Positions 12,589 to 21,686 of a stretch of 60,278 nucleotides of DNA are shown piece by piece. Each line of letters opens with the position of its first letter. Within the stretch, counting starts at the first letter, position 1. The position numbers were made by a program, and so were the translations under genes. Under the pieces are notes generated by a model, which did not search any database, was not told where the DNA came from, and was given only the letters and a program-made list of their open reading frames with translations. The DNA is from Macromonas nakdongensis (GTDB lineage Bacteria > Pseudomonadota > Gammaproteobacteria > Burkholderiales > Burkholderiaceae_C): positions 1 through 60,278 of the forward strand of contig NZ_NWMV01000013.1 in NCBI RefSeq assembly GCF_002837145.1, written 5' to 3'.

Positions 12589-14109
12589 ATGAGCCACACC
12601 TTCCCCCACGTCGGCATCGTCGGCGCCGGCGCCATGGGGCGCGGCATCGCCCAGATCGCCGCCCAGGCCGGCAGCACCGTCTGGCTGTTCGACACCCAAC
12701 CCGCAGCGATCGACAGCGCCATCGCCCTGCTGAACGACACCTGGCAGAAACTCGCCGCCAAGGGCAAGCTCAGCCCCGAGCAGGCCCAAGCCTGCGCCGG
12801 GCGGCTGCGCCCGGCCACCACCCTGGCCGAGCTGGCGCCTTGCGACCTGGTGGTGGAAGCCGTGGTGGAACGGCTGGAGGTGAAAAAGGCCCTGTTCGCC
12901 CAGTTGGAAACCCTGCTCGGCGACAACGCCGTGCTGGCCACCAACACCTCGTCGCTGTCGGTCACCGCCATCGCCCACGGGCTGAAGCGGCCCGAGCGGC
13001 TGGCCGGTTTTCACTTCTTCAACCCGGTGCCGCTGATGAAGGTGGTCGAGGTGATCGCCGGCCTGAAAACCGCCCCCGACACCTGCGAACGCCTGAGCGC
13101 CTACGCCCAGGCCATGGGCCACACCCCGGTGCAGGCGCAGGACACCCCCGGCTTCATCGTCAACCACGCCGGGCGCGGCTATGGCACCGAAGCCCTGCGC
13201 ACCGTCAGCGAAGGCGTGGCCGATTTCGCCACCGTCGACCGCATCCTGAAGGACCAGATGGGCTTTCGCCTGGGCCCGTTCGAGCTGTTCGACCTGACCG
13301 CGCTCGACGTGTCGCACCCGGTGATGGAGTCGATCTACCACCAGTACTACGAGGAAGCGCGCTACCGCCCCAGCGTCATCACCGCACAACGGCTGGCGGG
13401 TGGGCTGCTGGGCCGCAAAGTGGGTGAGGGCTTTTACCGCTACCCCAATGGCCAGCAAGAACTGCCGCCGGAGCCGCCCGTGCCCGGGGTGGGCGAACTG
13501 CCGCCGGTCTGGGTGCCCCCGCGCGCCGCGCGCCGGGCCGAGCTGTACCTGTTGCTCAAGACCCTGGGCGCGCGCATCGAGACGGCGCAACAGCCGTCTG
13601 AGCAGGCCCTGATCGTGGTCGCCCCGCTGGGCCACGACGTGACCACCGTGGCCGCGGTGGAGCGCCTGGACGCCAGCCGCACCGTCGGCATCGACATGAT
13701 GCTGCCGGACAGCACCGTCAAGCGCCGCGTGCTCGCCACCAACCCCGCCACCCGCTCCGACATGCGCGACGCCGCCCACGCCCTGTTCGCCCGCGACGGC
13801 AAGGCGGTCAGCGTCATCAAGGACAGCGGCGGCTTCGTCACCCAGCGGGTGGTGGCCAGCATCGTCAACATCGCCAGCGACATCTGTCAGCAAGGCATCT
13901 GCACCCCGCAGGACCTGGACACCGCCGTGACGCTGGGCCTGGGCTACCCCCTGGGCCCGCTGGCCATGGGCGACAAGATCGGCCCGACCAGCGTGCTGGA
14001 AATCCTGTTCAACCTGCAGACGGTGTACGGCGACCAGCGCTACCGCCCCTCGCCCTGGTTGCGCCGCCGCGGCGCCCTGGGCCTGAGCCTGCAACACGTG
14101 GGAGCCTGA
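12589..14109 (+). CDS. 3-hydroxyacyl-CoA dehydrogenase, PaaH/PaaC type
   Basis: A 506-residue NAD-dependent dehydrogenase oxidising 3-hydroxyacyl-CoA to 3-oxoacyl-CoA. The N-terminal Rossmann domain begins VGIVGAGAMGRGIA. NTSSLSVTAIA and the catalytic histidine in FHFFNPVPLMKVVE are present. A first C-terminal 3HCDH domain (about 185-285) ends in GRKVGEGFYRY, and a second follows (about 410-495). This tandem architecture matches PaaH of phenylacetate degradation and long 3-hydroxybutyryl-CoA dehydrogenases. No paaABCDE oxygenase or ring-opening gene is in the window, so the pathway is open. It is followed after one base by the crotonase-family gene. Confidence 0.88.
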   Translation: MSHTFPHVGIVGAGAMGRGIAQIAAQAGSTVWLFDTQPAAIDSAIALLNDTWQKLAAKGKLSPEQAQACAGRLRPATTLAELAPCDLVVEAVVERLEVKKALFAQLETLLGDNAVLATNTSSLSVTAIAHGLKRPERLAGFHFFNPVPLMKVVEVIAGLKTAPDTCERLSAYAQAMGHTPVQAQDTPGFIVNHAGRGYGTEALRTVSEGVADFATVDRILKDQMGFRLGPFELFDLTALDVSHPVMESIYHQYYEEARYRPSVITAQRLAGGLLGRKVGEGFYRYPNGQQELPPEPPVPGVGELPPVWVPPRAARRAELYLLLKTLGARIETAQQPSEQALIVVAPLGHDVTTVAAVERLDASRTVGIDMMLPDSTVKRRVLATNPATRSDMRDAAHALFARDGKAVSVIKDSGGFVTQRVVASIVNIASDICQQGICTPQDLDTAVTLGLGYPLGPLAMGDKIGPTSVLEILFNLQTVYGDQRYRPSPWLRRRGALGLSLQHVGA

Positions 14110-14110
14110 G

Positions 14111-14890
14111 ATGACCGCCTGCCTCAAAAGCCACAGCGTCGGCGCCACCCTGGTGCTGACGATCAGCAACCCCGAGCACCGCAACGCCCTGGGCCCCGAG
14201 ATGTACGCCGCCGGCGTCGAGGCCATCAACGCGGCCGACAGCAACCCCGAGGTGCGATCGGTCGTCCTCACTGGCGAAGGCGCGCATTTCTGCGCCGGCG
14301 GCAACCTGCAACGACTGCTGGGCAACCGCCAGCAGCCGCCCCAGGTGCAGGCCGACAGCATCGAAGGCCTGCACAGCTGGATCGAAGCGGTGCGCAGCTT
14401 CTCCAAGCCGGTGGTGGCCGCCGTCGAAGGGGCCTGTGCCGGCGCCGGTTTTTCGCTCGCCCTGGCCAGCGACTTTCTGGTCGCCGCGAACAACAGCGTG
14501 TTCGTCATGGCCTACGCCAACGTGGCCCTCTCGCCCGACGGTGGCGGCAGCTGGAGCCTGGCGCGCAACCTGCCCCGCGCCACCGCCTTGCAGCTGCTGA
14601 TGCTGGGCGAACGCATCGGCGCCGAGCGGCTGCAGCAGCTCGGGCTGGTCAACCGCGTCACCCCGGCCGGGGCGGCCCTGGACGAAGCCCTGGCGCTGTG
14701 CGAACAGCTCAACGCCAAGGCCCCCAACACCCTGACCAGCATCAAGGAACTGGTCAACGCCGCGCCCGAACAGACGCTGAGCCAACACCTGCGCGACGAG
14801 CGCGACCACTTCGTGCGCAACCTGCACCACGCCAACGGTGGCGAGGGCATTGCCGCCTTCCTGGAAAAACGCCCGGCGCGCTACCGCTGA
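14111..14890 (+). CDS. Crotonase-fold enoyl-CoA hydratase/isomerase, PaaG-like active site
   Basis: A 259-residue protein of the enoyl-CoA hydratase/isomerase superfamily. Oxyanion-hole segments are AHFCAGGNLQ (about 59-68) and GACAGAGFSLALASD (about 107-121). The two glutamates used by hydratases appear to be replaced (Leu123 and Tyr135 at the aligned places). SPDGGGSW supplies Asp143, the pattern of isomerases such as PaaG (oxepin-CoA forming) and delta3,delta2-enoyl-CoA isomerases. An isomerase role is therefore more likely than simple hydration; this rests on my hand alignment. Its start is one base after the preceding stop, so the two genes are cotranscribed. Confidence 0.85.
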   Translation: MTACLKSHSVGATLVLTISNPEHRNALGPEMYAAGVEAINAADSNPEVRSVVLTGEGAHFCAGGNLQRLLGNRQQPPQVQADSIEGLHSWIEAVRSFSKPVVAAVEGACAGAGFSLALASDFLVAANNSVFVMAYANVALSPDGGGSWSLARNLPRATALQLLMLGERIGAERLQQLGLVNRVTPAGAALDEALALCEQLNAKAPNTLTSIKELVNAAPEQTLSQHLRDERDHFVRNLHHANGGEGIAAFLEKRPARYR

Positions 14891-14908
14891 GCCCTTCGCC
14901 CTGCCCCG

Positions 14909-14955
14909 GTCACCCAAGGGACAGGTACCCCCACCCCCAGTCACTCAAAAGACAG
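14909..14955 (+). repeat. Pair of imperfect 16-base direct repeats upstream of the Crp/Fnr-type gene
   Basis: GTCACCCAAGGGACAG (14909-14924) and GTCACTCAAAAGACAG (14940-14955) differ at 3 of 16 positions and start 31 bases apart, about three helical turns. Each has the form GTC-N8-GAC. The second lies immediately before the ATG at 14959 and overlaps the probable ribosome-binding site. Autoregulatory operators are one reading; chance is another. Confidence 0.4.
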
Positions 14956-14958
14956 ACG

Positions 14959-15678
14959 ATGGACGAACCGATTCTGACAATGGAAGAACGTGAGGCGATC
15001 AACAGCGGTCGCTGGTTCACAAGTCTTTCACCCTCTCTGCGACACGACATCCTGCGATGTGCCTACGTCAAGCGTTACAAGGACGGCGACCTGATCGTTG
15101 CCCGCGGCGACCCACCGACCGAATGGACGGCGGTGGCCAAGGGCGCGGTGCGGGTGAGTTCGACCTCCCTGTCGGGCAAGCAGATCACGCTGACCTACGT
15201 GGAGCCGGGCGTGTGGTTCGGCGACGTGGCGATGTTCGACGGCGACCAGCGCACCCACGATGCCTACGCCCACGGCCCGACCACGCTGCTGTGCGTGTCG
15301 CGTTCCGATTTGCAGAAAATCCTCACTGCGCATGTGGAGCTGTACGAAGCACTGATGCGACTGCAGGCGCGCCGCATCCGCACGCTGTTCGGGCTGGTGG
15401 AAGACCTCAACACCCTGCCGCTGCGGGCGCGGCTGGCCAAGCAGTTGCTGCACCTGGTGCGCAGCTACGGCGTGCCCTGCCTGTCCAGCGGCAACGAATA
15501 CCGCATCAGCCTGCAACTGGCGCAGGAAGAACTGGCGCAACTGCTGGGCGCCTCGCGCCAGCGGGTGAACCAGGAACTCAAGTCCATGGAGCGCGAGGAC
15601 GCCATCCGCATCGAGCCGGGCGGACTGGTGGTGCGCGACCGGGACGCCCTGCTTCGGATCGCCGAAGCCGACAACTGA
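14959..15678 (+). CDS. Crp/Fnr family transcriptional regulator
   Basis: A 239-residue protein with an N-terminal cyclic-nucleotide-binding-like beta-roll (about 20-140, including GDLIVARGDPP and YVEPGVWFGDVAMFDG), a dimerisation helix (about 140-165) and a C-terminal winged helix. The recognition region is in LAQEELAQLLGASRQRVNQELKSME (about 187-211). It has no N-terminal cysteine cluster for an FNR iron-sulfur centre, and the ligand is unknown. Position between the hydroxyacyl-CoA dehydrogenase/isomerase pair and the kinase/dehydrogenase pair suggests a local acyl-CoA pathway regulator, but many such proteins act globally. The upstream in-frame extension is rejected because it lacks coding character. 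Confidence 0.85.
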   Translation: MDEPILTMEEREAINSGRWFTSLSPSLRHDILRCAYVKRYKDGDLIVARGDPPTEWTAVAKGAVRVSSTSLSGKQITLTYVEPGVWFGDVAMFDGDQRTHDAYAHGPTTLLCVSRSDLQKILTAHVELYEALMRLQARRIRTLFGLVEDLNTLPLRARLAKQLLHLVRSYGVPCLSSGNEYRISLQLAQEELAQLLGASRQRVNQELKSMEREDAIRIEPGGLVVRDRDALLRIAEADN

Positions 15679-15700
15679 CCTCCAGGAGACCCGAACGGCC

Positions 15701-16783
15701 ATGAGCAACACCCCCGACACCCCCATGGCCGACCCCCACCAGATCGATGTGGCGGCGCTGGAGCGCTGGCTCGCCGCCCACCTGGACGGCTTTACCGGCC
15801 CGCTGAGCGTGGAGAAATTCGCCGGCGGCCAGTCCAACCCCACCTACAAGCTCGTCACGCCGGGGCAAACCTATGTGATGCGCGCCAAACCCGGCCCGGT
15901 GGCCAAGCTGCTGCCCTCGGCCCACGCCATCGAACGCGAGTTCAAGGTGATGAGCGGGCTCAGCCACACCGACGTGCCGGTGGCCCGCATGCACGTGCTG
16001 TGCGAGGACGAATCCGTCATCGGCCGCGCCTTCTACGTGATGGAATTCGTGCAGGGCCGCGTGCTGTGGGACCAGGCCCTGCCCGACATGACGCCGGCCC
16101 AGCGCCGCGCCCTCTACCTGGAAATGAACCGGGTCCAGGCCGCCCTGCACACCGCCGACTTCCGCGCCGTCGGCCTGGCCGACTACGGCAAGCCGGGCAA
16201 CTACTTCGAGCGCCAGATCGGCCGCTGGAGCAAGCAGTACCTGGCCTCCATCACCCAGCCCATCCCCGAGATGGACCGGCTGATCGAATGGCTGCCGGCG
16301 AACATCCCGGCCATGGCGCGGGACGAATCCTTGGTTTCCGTGGTCCACGGCGACTACCGGCTCGACAACCTGATGTTCCACCCCACCGAGCCGCGCGTGC
16401 TGGCCGTGCTGGACTGGGAACTGTCCACCCTGGGCCACCCGCTGGCCGACTTCAGCTACCACTGCATGGCCTGGCACATCCCGCCGGGCACCTTCCGCGG
16501 CATCGCCGGGCTGGACATCACGGCCCTGGGCATCCCGAGCGAGCAGGAGTACATCGGGCTGTATTGCCAGCGCACCGGTTTCACCACGCCCGAGGCGCTG
16601 AAAGCCGACTGGAACTTCTACCTCGCCTACAACATGTTCCGCCTCGCGGCCATCCTGCAGGGCATCGCCAAGCGGGTGGAAGACGGCACCGCCTCCAGCG
16701 CGCAAGCACGCCAGTCCGGCGCCGGCGCCCGCCCCATGGCCGAACTGGCCTGGCGTTACGCCCAGTCGGCCGCGCAGGCCTGA
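15701..16783 (+). CDS. APH-fold phosphotransferase (ACAD10/ACAD11/LvaA-like kinase)
   Basis: A 360-residue protein-kinase-like fold enzyme of the aminoglycoside phosphotransferase (APH) superfamily. The catalytic loop is [13 protein letters not shown] (His216, Asp218, Asn223) and the metal site is [12 protein letters not shown] (Asp238). The ATP-binding lobe has [12 protein letters not shown] followed by a YVMRAKP lysine. It lies 41 bases before an acyl-CoA dehydrogenase, the pairing that is fused in vertebrate ACAD10/11 and separate in Pseudomonas levulinate catabolism (LvaA with LvaC), where the kinase phosphorylates 4-hydroxyacyl-CoA. An antibiotic-resistance role is unlikely. The substrate here is inferred from context. 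AGGAG lies upstream of the chosen ATG; ATG 15725 is an alternative. Confidence 0.82.
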   Translation: MSNTPDTPMADPHQIDVAALERWLAAHLDGFTGPLSVEKFAGGQSNPTYKLVTPGQTYVMRAKPGPVAKLLPSAHAIEREFKVMSGLSHTDVPVARMHVLCEDESVIGRAFYVMEFVQGRVLWDQALPDMTPAQRRALYLEMNRVQAALHTADFRAVGLADYGKPGNYFERQIGRWSKQYLASITQPIPEMDRLIEWLPANIPAMARDESLVSVVHGDYRLDNLMFHPTEPRVLAVLDWELSTLGHPLADFSYHCMAWHIPPGTFRGIAGLDITALGIPSEQEYIGLYCQRTGFTTPEALKADWNFYLAYNMFRLAAILQGIAKRVEDGTASSAQARQSGAGARPMAELAWRYAQSAAQA

Positions 16784-16824
16784 GTTTTCATTCCCCCAGA
16801 TTCACCACCACAGAGGAGCGATCC

Positions 16825-18084
<1,260 letters not shown>

Positions 18085-18101
18085 GCCGAGGCCGACGTCC
18101 T

Positions 18102-18117
18102 GCCCGGTCCGCCGGGC
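18102..18117. terminator. Short G/C hairpin between convergent genes
   Basis: GCCCGG (18102-18107) pairs with CCGGGC (18112-18117) across a 4-base loop in the gap between the acyl-CoA dehydrogenase (plus) and the PilB-like gene (minus). There is no T-tract on either strand, so a terminator role is weakly supported. Confidence 0.25.
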
Positions 18118-18174
18118 TGGGCGGCACCCGTCTGACACAGGCCACGCGTCCCACGACGCCGCGGCTTGATGCTG

Positions 18175-20619
18175 TCAGACGTTGCTGGACGAACGCACCT
18201 CGGCCAGGCTGGTCAGGCCCATCAACACCTTTTCGATGCCGTCCTGGCGCAGGGTGCGCATGCCTTCGGTGATGGCCTGCGACTGCAGGTCCTGGGGCCG
18301 CGCCCGGTTCTGCACCAGGTGGCGCAACTCCGGCGAACTGCTGAGCAGCTCGTGAATGGCGACCCGACCGCTGTAACCGGTGTGGCCGCATTGCTCGCAG
18401 CCGGTGGCGTGTTTCAGGTGCAACACCCCCTCGTGGCCGAAACGGGCCAGCCACTCGGCCTGCAAAGCCCCGGGCACCTGCAAGGGGTGCGTGGGGGGCA
18501 GTTGGGCCTGGTAGTCGTGCAGCAGTTCGTCCAGCCGCTCCTGCGACACCACCTCCGTCTGCACGCAGACCTTGCAAAAGCGCCGCACCAGGCGCTGTGC
18601 CAGGATGCCCTGCAGGGAATCGGCAAAGGAAAACGGGTCCACGCCCAGGTCGATCAGGCGCACGATGGTTTCGGCCGCCGAGTTGGTGTGCAGGGTCGAG
18701 AACACCAGGTGCCCAGTCAGAGAGGCCTCGATCGCGATTTCCGCGGTTTCCTGGTCGCGGATCTCCCCAACCATGATCACGTCCGGGTCGGCGCGGAGCA
18801 GCGAACGCAGCGCCGTGGCAAAGCTCCAGCCGATTTTCGGGTTCACCTGGATCTGGCGCAGCCCGCGCTGGGTGATTTCCACCGGATCTTCGGCCGTCCA
18901 GATCTTGCGGTTCGGGGTGTTGATGCGCTTGAGCGCCGAGTGCAGCGTCGTCGTCTTGCCCGACCCGGTGGGGCCGGCGCACAGGAACAGGCCGTAAGGA
19001 CGGCCCACAATGTGCTCGAAGGCCTGCAGATTGGCCGGACTCAGGTTCAAGGCCTCCAGCGGCAAGGGCTCGGACGAGGTCAGCACCCGCATCACCACGT
19101 CCTCCAGCCCATTGGCCGTGGGGATGGTGGCCACCCGCAGTTCGATGGCGAGACCGCCGAACTTGGAGAAGTTGATTTTCCCGTCCTGCGGTTTGCGGCG
19201 CTCGGAGATGTCGAGGTCGCACATGATCTTGATGCGTGCGATCAGGGCGTTGCGGTAGCTCGCCGGCAGTTCCAGGTAGGGCCGCATCTCGCCGTCGATG
19301 CGGAAGCGGATCACCACCTTTTCGCGGCCGGGGTAGGGTTCGATGTGGATGTCGGAGGCGCGCTGGTAGAAAGCCTCGGAGATCATGGAATTGATCAGCT
19401 TGACCAGGGTGTTGTCCGACTGCTCGACCGGCTTGTCCTCGTCCTGCTCGGCCTTGGCCTCGCCGGTCAGTTCCACCGCCAGTTGCAGGGCGTCCATGCC
19501 GGCGCCGGCCGGGGCATCGGGATTGGGGGCCGTGGCGTCCGGGCGCGTGGGGGCGTTGGCTGCGGCCAGGTCACCCATGCCGATCTCGCGGTAGGCCTTG
19601 CCGATCTTGGTCGGCAATTCCGCGCTGGTGCTGACCACCGGCACCACCTTGCGCTGGGTCGAGAACTCCAGTTCGTCGATCACCTTGAACTGCAGCGGAT
19701 CGGCCATGGCCACCACCAGCGAGGAGCCCAGATCGACGATCGGCAACACCTTCAGGCGCATGGCCATGTGCACGGGCACCCGCCGCAGGGCCGCGGTGTC
19801 CACTGGGAACTTGTTCAGATCGACGAAGGGGTAGCCCATCTTGCGGGCAAAAGCGGTCTGCAAATCGGCCGAGGTGACCAGCCCCATAGACACCAGCATC
19901 TGGCCCAGGGGCCCCTTTTTGTCCTGCCGCTGGCTTTTCAGGGCCTGCGCCAGCTGGGTCGGGGTGATCTTGCCCAGCCCCAGCAGGGCTTCACCGATGG
20001 GCACCGGTTTCAGGCGCGCCTGCCGCTCCAGGGCCTCCTTGAGCTGGGCCAAGTTTTCCACCATCGACGGCGCCACCGCCTGCAGGTCTTCCACACTGAC
20101 TTCACCGGCCTCGCCGAGCAAGGTTTCGCTGAAATCGGTGTCGGCGATCATGTCGTCGGCCCCGCGGCGCAACTCGAACCGGGTGATCCCGCTTTTCGGG
20201 ATGAACACCCGGTACGGGTCGTCGTCCAGGCTCTTCTTGGGAAAAACCCAGAGGCCATAGGGCAGCTTGAGGTGGCCGTGGCAGATGCCCGGGTACAGCG
20301 CCCCGTCGCGCAGGTGCACCACAAAAGACTGCAAAGGCGGTTGCGCGTCTCCCAGAAAACCGGATGGACCGAAGTCCTGGTCCAACTCGGACTGGGTGTC
20401 CACTTTCAGGCGCTTGATCTGGTTGAACTTCAGCCCCAGGCCCCGGGCATCGCCAAAGGGCTGGATCTTGAGCTGGCGGTGCTCGGGGTCGAAATCGACC
20501 AGGTGCCCCGCGATCGAATTCCCGTTCCAGCCCTCGGCGGTGCAGGTCAGCACCTTGCCGCCCACCTCCAGCACATCTTCGCGCTGGGTGTTGGGCACCA
20601 AAAAATGGGTTTTTCTCAT
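18175..20619 (-). CDS. PilB/GspE-family ATPase with long N-terminal extension and altered MshEN motif
   Basis: An 814-residue secretion/pilus assembly ATPase. Residues 1-200 form an extension that I cannot assign. Residues 207-260 are two tandem MshEN-like 24-residue motifs (PIGEALLGLGKITPTQLAQ and PLGQMLVSMGLVTSADLQT); the arginine expected first in each is Pro (207, 237). The ATPase core follows: ASDIHIEP (about 421-428), Walker A CAGPTGSGKTTT (Lys555), a TAEDPVEI Asp box, Walker B PDVIMVGEIRD and an HLVFSTLHTN His box. A four-cysteine zinc site (CKVC and CEQCGHTGYSGR) ends the region. It is longer than typical PilB (about 570). No pilin, PilC or PilD gene adjoins it, so pilus or type II secretion cannot be decided from context. 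Confidence 0.85.
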   Translation of the reverse strand: MRKTHFLVPNTQREDVLEVGGKVLTCTAEGWNGNSIAGHLVDFDPEHRQLKIQPFGDARGLGLKFNQIKRLKVDTQSELDQDFGPSGFLGDAQPPLQSFVVHLRDGALYPGICHGHLKLPYGLWVFPKKSLDDDPYRVFIPKSGITRFELRRGADDMIADTDFSETLLGEAGEVSVEDLQAVAPSMVENLAQLKEALERQARLKPVPIGEALLGLGKITPTQLAQALKSQRQDKKGPLGQMLVSMGLVTSADLQTAFARKMGYPFVDLNKFPVDTAALRRVPVHMAMRLKVLPIVDLGSSLVVAMADPLQFKVIDELEFSTQRKVVPVVSTSAELPTKIGKAYREIGMGDLAAANAPTRPDATAPNPDAPAGAGMDALQLAVELTGEAKAEQDEDKPVEQSDNTLVKLINSMISEAFYQRASDIHIEPYPGREKVVIRFRIDGEMRPYLELPASYRNALIARIKIMCDLDISERRKPQDGKINFSKFGGLAIELRVATIPTANGLEDVVMRVLTSSEPLPLEALNLSPANLQAFEHIVGRPYGLFLCAGPTGSGKTTTLHSALKRINTPNRKIWTAEDPVEITQRGLRQIQVNPKIGWSFATALRSLLRADPDVIMVGEIRDQETAEIAIEASLTGHLVFSTLHTNSAAETIVRLIDLGVDPFSFADSLQGILAQRLVRRFCKVCVQTEVVSQERLDELLHDYQAQLPPTHPLQVPGALQAEWLARFGHEGVLHLKHATGCEQCGHTGYSGRVAIHELLSSSPELRHLVQNRARPQDLQSQAITEGMRTLRQDGIEKVLMGLTSLAEVRSSSNV

Positions 20620-20650
20620 GGTCTCATTCCCCCCTGCTCGGTGGCGCGGC

Positions 20651-20872
20651 TCACAGGCCCAACACCCACTTGATCACGTTTTTTGCCAAAAAGCCCAGCA
20701 TCCCGAAGGACAGCACCAGAAACAGAATGAAGGTGCCGAACTTGCCCGCCTTGGACTCGCGGGCCAGGTTGAAGACGATGAACAGCATGTACAGTATGAA
20801 CGCCCCCACGCCAAAGGTGAGGCCGAATTGGGCGATCTGCCCCTCGGTGTAACCGAAAATGGTGCCTTCCAT
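20651..20872 (-). CDS. Small membrane protein, DUF2788 family
   Basis: 73 residues with two predicted transmembrane helices (about 14-36 and 46-66) separated by a short basic loop NLARESKAGK. The length and sequence match the DUF2788 family as I recall it; its function is not known. It lies 12 bases upstream of nothing else on its strand except the preceding DUF2189 gene, with which it is probably cotranscribed. Confidence 0.7.
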   Translation of the reverse strand: MEGTIFGYTEGQIAQFGLTFGVGAFILYMLFIVFNLARESKAGKFGTFILFLVLSFGMLGFLAKNVIKWVLGL

Positions 20873-20884
20873 GCGTGTTCCGTC

Positions 20885-21655
20885 TCAACGCGGCGGGGTG
20901 TGGATGGCGCCGGCGTGCTTGAGGTCTTCGTAGGCGTGCCAGCTGGCGTGGCCCAGCACCGGCACCACCACCACCAGGCCCAGGGTCAGGGTCAGCAGCC
21001 CCAGCCCCACCAGGGCGACGATCAGCAGGGCCCAGAACGCCATCACGACGGGGTGGCTGCCGACCGCGCGCCAACTCTCCCCCACGGCCACCCAGACAGG
21101 CTGGCGCGTGTCCACCAGCATGGGCAGGGTGATGACGCTGGAGGCGAACACCGGGGCCGCCAGCAAGGCGCCCAGCAACAGCCAGACCTCGAACAGGCCC
21201 GGCGAAGGAGCGAGCACCACGTGGTGCAGGAAATCGATCGGTTTTTCCACCGGCACCCGCGCCCACAGGGTGATCAGGCCGGCCGACGTCAGCACCCAGC
21301 CAGTGCCGGCCAGGGCCAGCAGCACTCCGAAGCCGACCAGCCGGCGGTCGCCCGAGCGCCACACCGCCCAGACCCGGCGGCAGCACACGCGCTGGCCCTG
21401 CTCGGCCTGGCGGCTGACCTCGTACAAACCGGTGGCCAGCACCGGGGCCACGATCAGAAAACCCGAAAACGCACCGGCCAGCCACCAGAACTGATCGCGC
21501 GCCAGCCAGAACAGGAGCGCACCGAAGGCGGCCAGCAAGGTGCCGTGCAGCAGGCCGGGCGCGGGGTTGCGCCAGAAGTCGCGCAGCCCCAGGGCCAGCC
21601 AGCGCAAAGGCGACAGCAGGTGGACCGGAGCCGGTGATGAAGAGGACAACGCCAT
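20885..21655 (-). CDS. Integral membrane protein, DUF2189 family
   Basis: 256 residues with about six hydrophobic helices, beginning with LSPLRWLALGLRDFWRNPAPGLLHG and ending after a GHASWHAYEDL segment, the hallmark of DUF2189 proteins. Function unknown. ATG 21655 is preferred; a TTG two codons upstream is the only alternative. The small DUF2788 gene follows 12 bases downstream of its stop on the minus strand. Confidence 0.75.
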   Translation of the reverse strand: MALSSSSPAPVHLLSPLRWLALGLRDFWRNPAPGLLHGTLLAAFGALLFWLARDQFWWLAGAFSGFLIVAPVLATGLYEVSRQAEQGQRVCCRRVWAVWRSGDRRLVGFGVLLALAGTGWVLTSAGLITLWARVPVEKPIDFLHHVVLAPSPGLFEVWLLLGALLAAPVFASSVITLPMLVDTRQPVWVAVGESWRAVGSHPVVMAFWALLIVALVGLGLLTLTLGLVVVVPVLGHASWHAYEDLKHAGAIHTPPR

Positions 21656-21686
21656 GGACAAAAGCAGGAGGAAAGCCCCAATTGAA

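Noticed and set aside
12589-14890. Phenylacetate degradation (paa) operon
   Set aside because: Only PaaH-like and PaaG-like enzymes are present; no paaABCDE, paaK or paaZ, and both families occur in other pathways.
15701-16783. Aminoglycoside-resistance phosphotransferase
   Set aside because: The APH fold is shared, but adjacency to an ACAD10/11-type dehydrogenase and the overall sequence fit the acyl-CoA-associated kinase group better.
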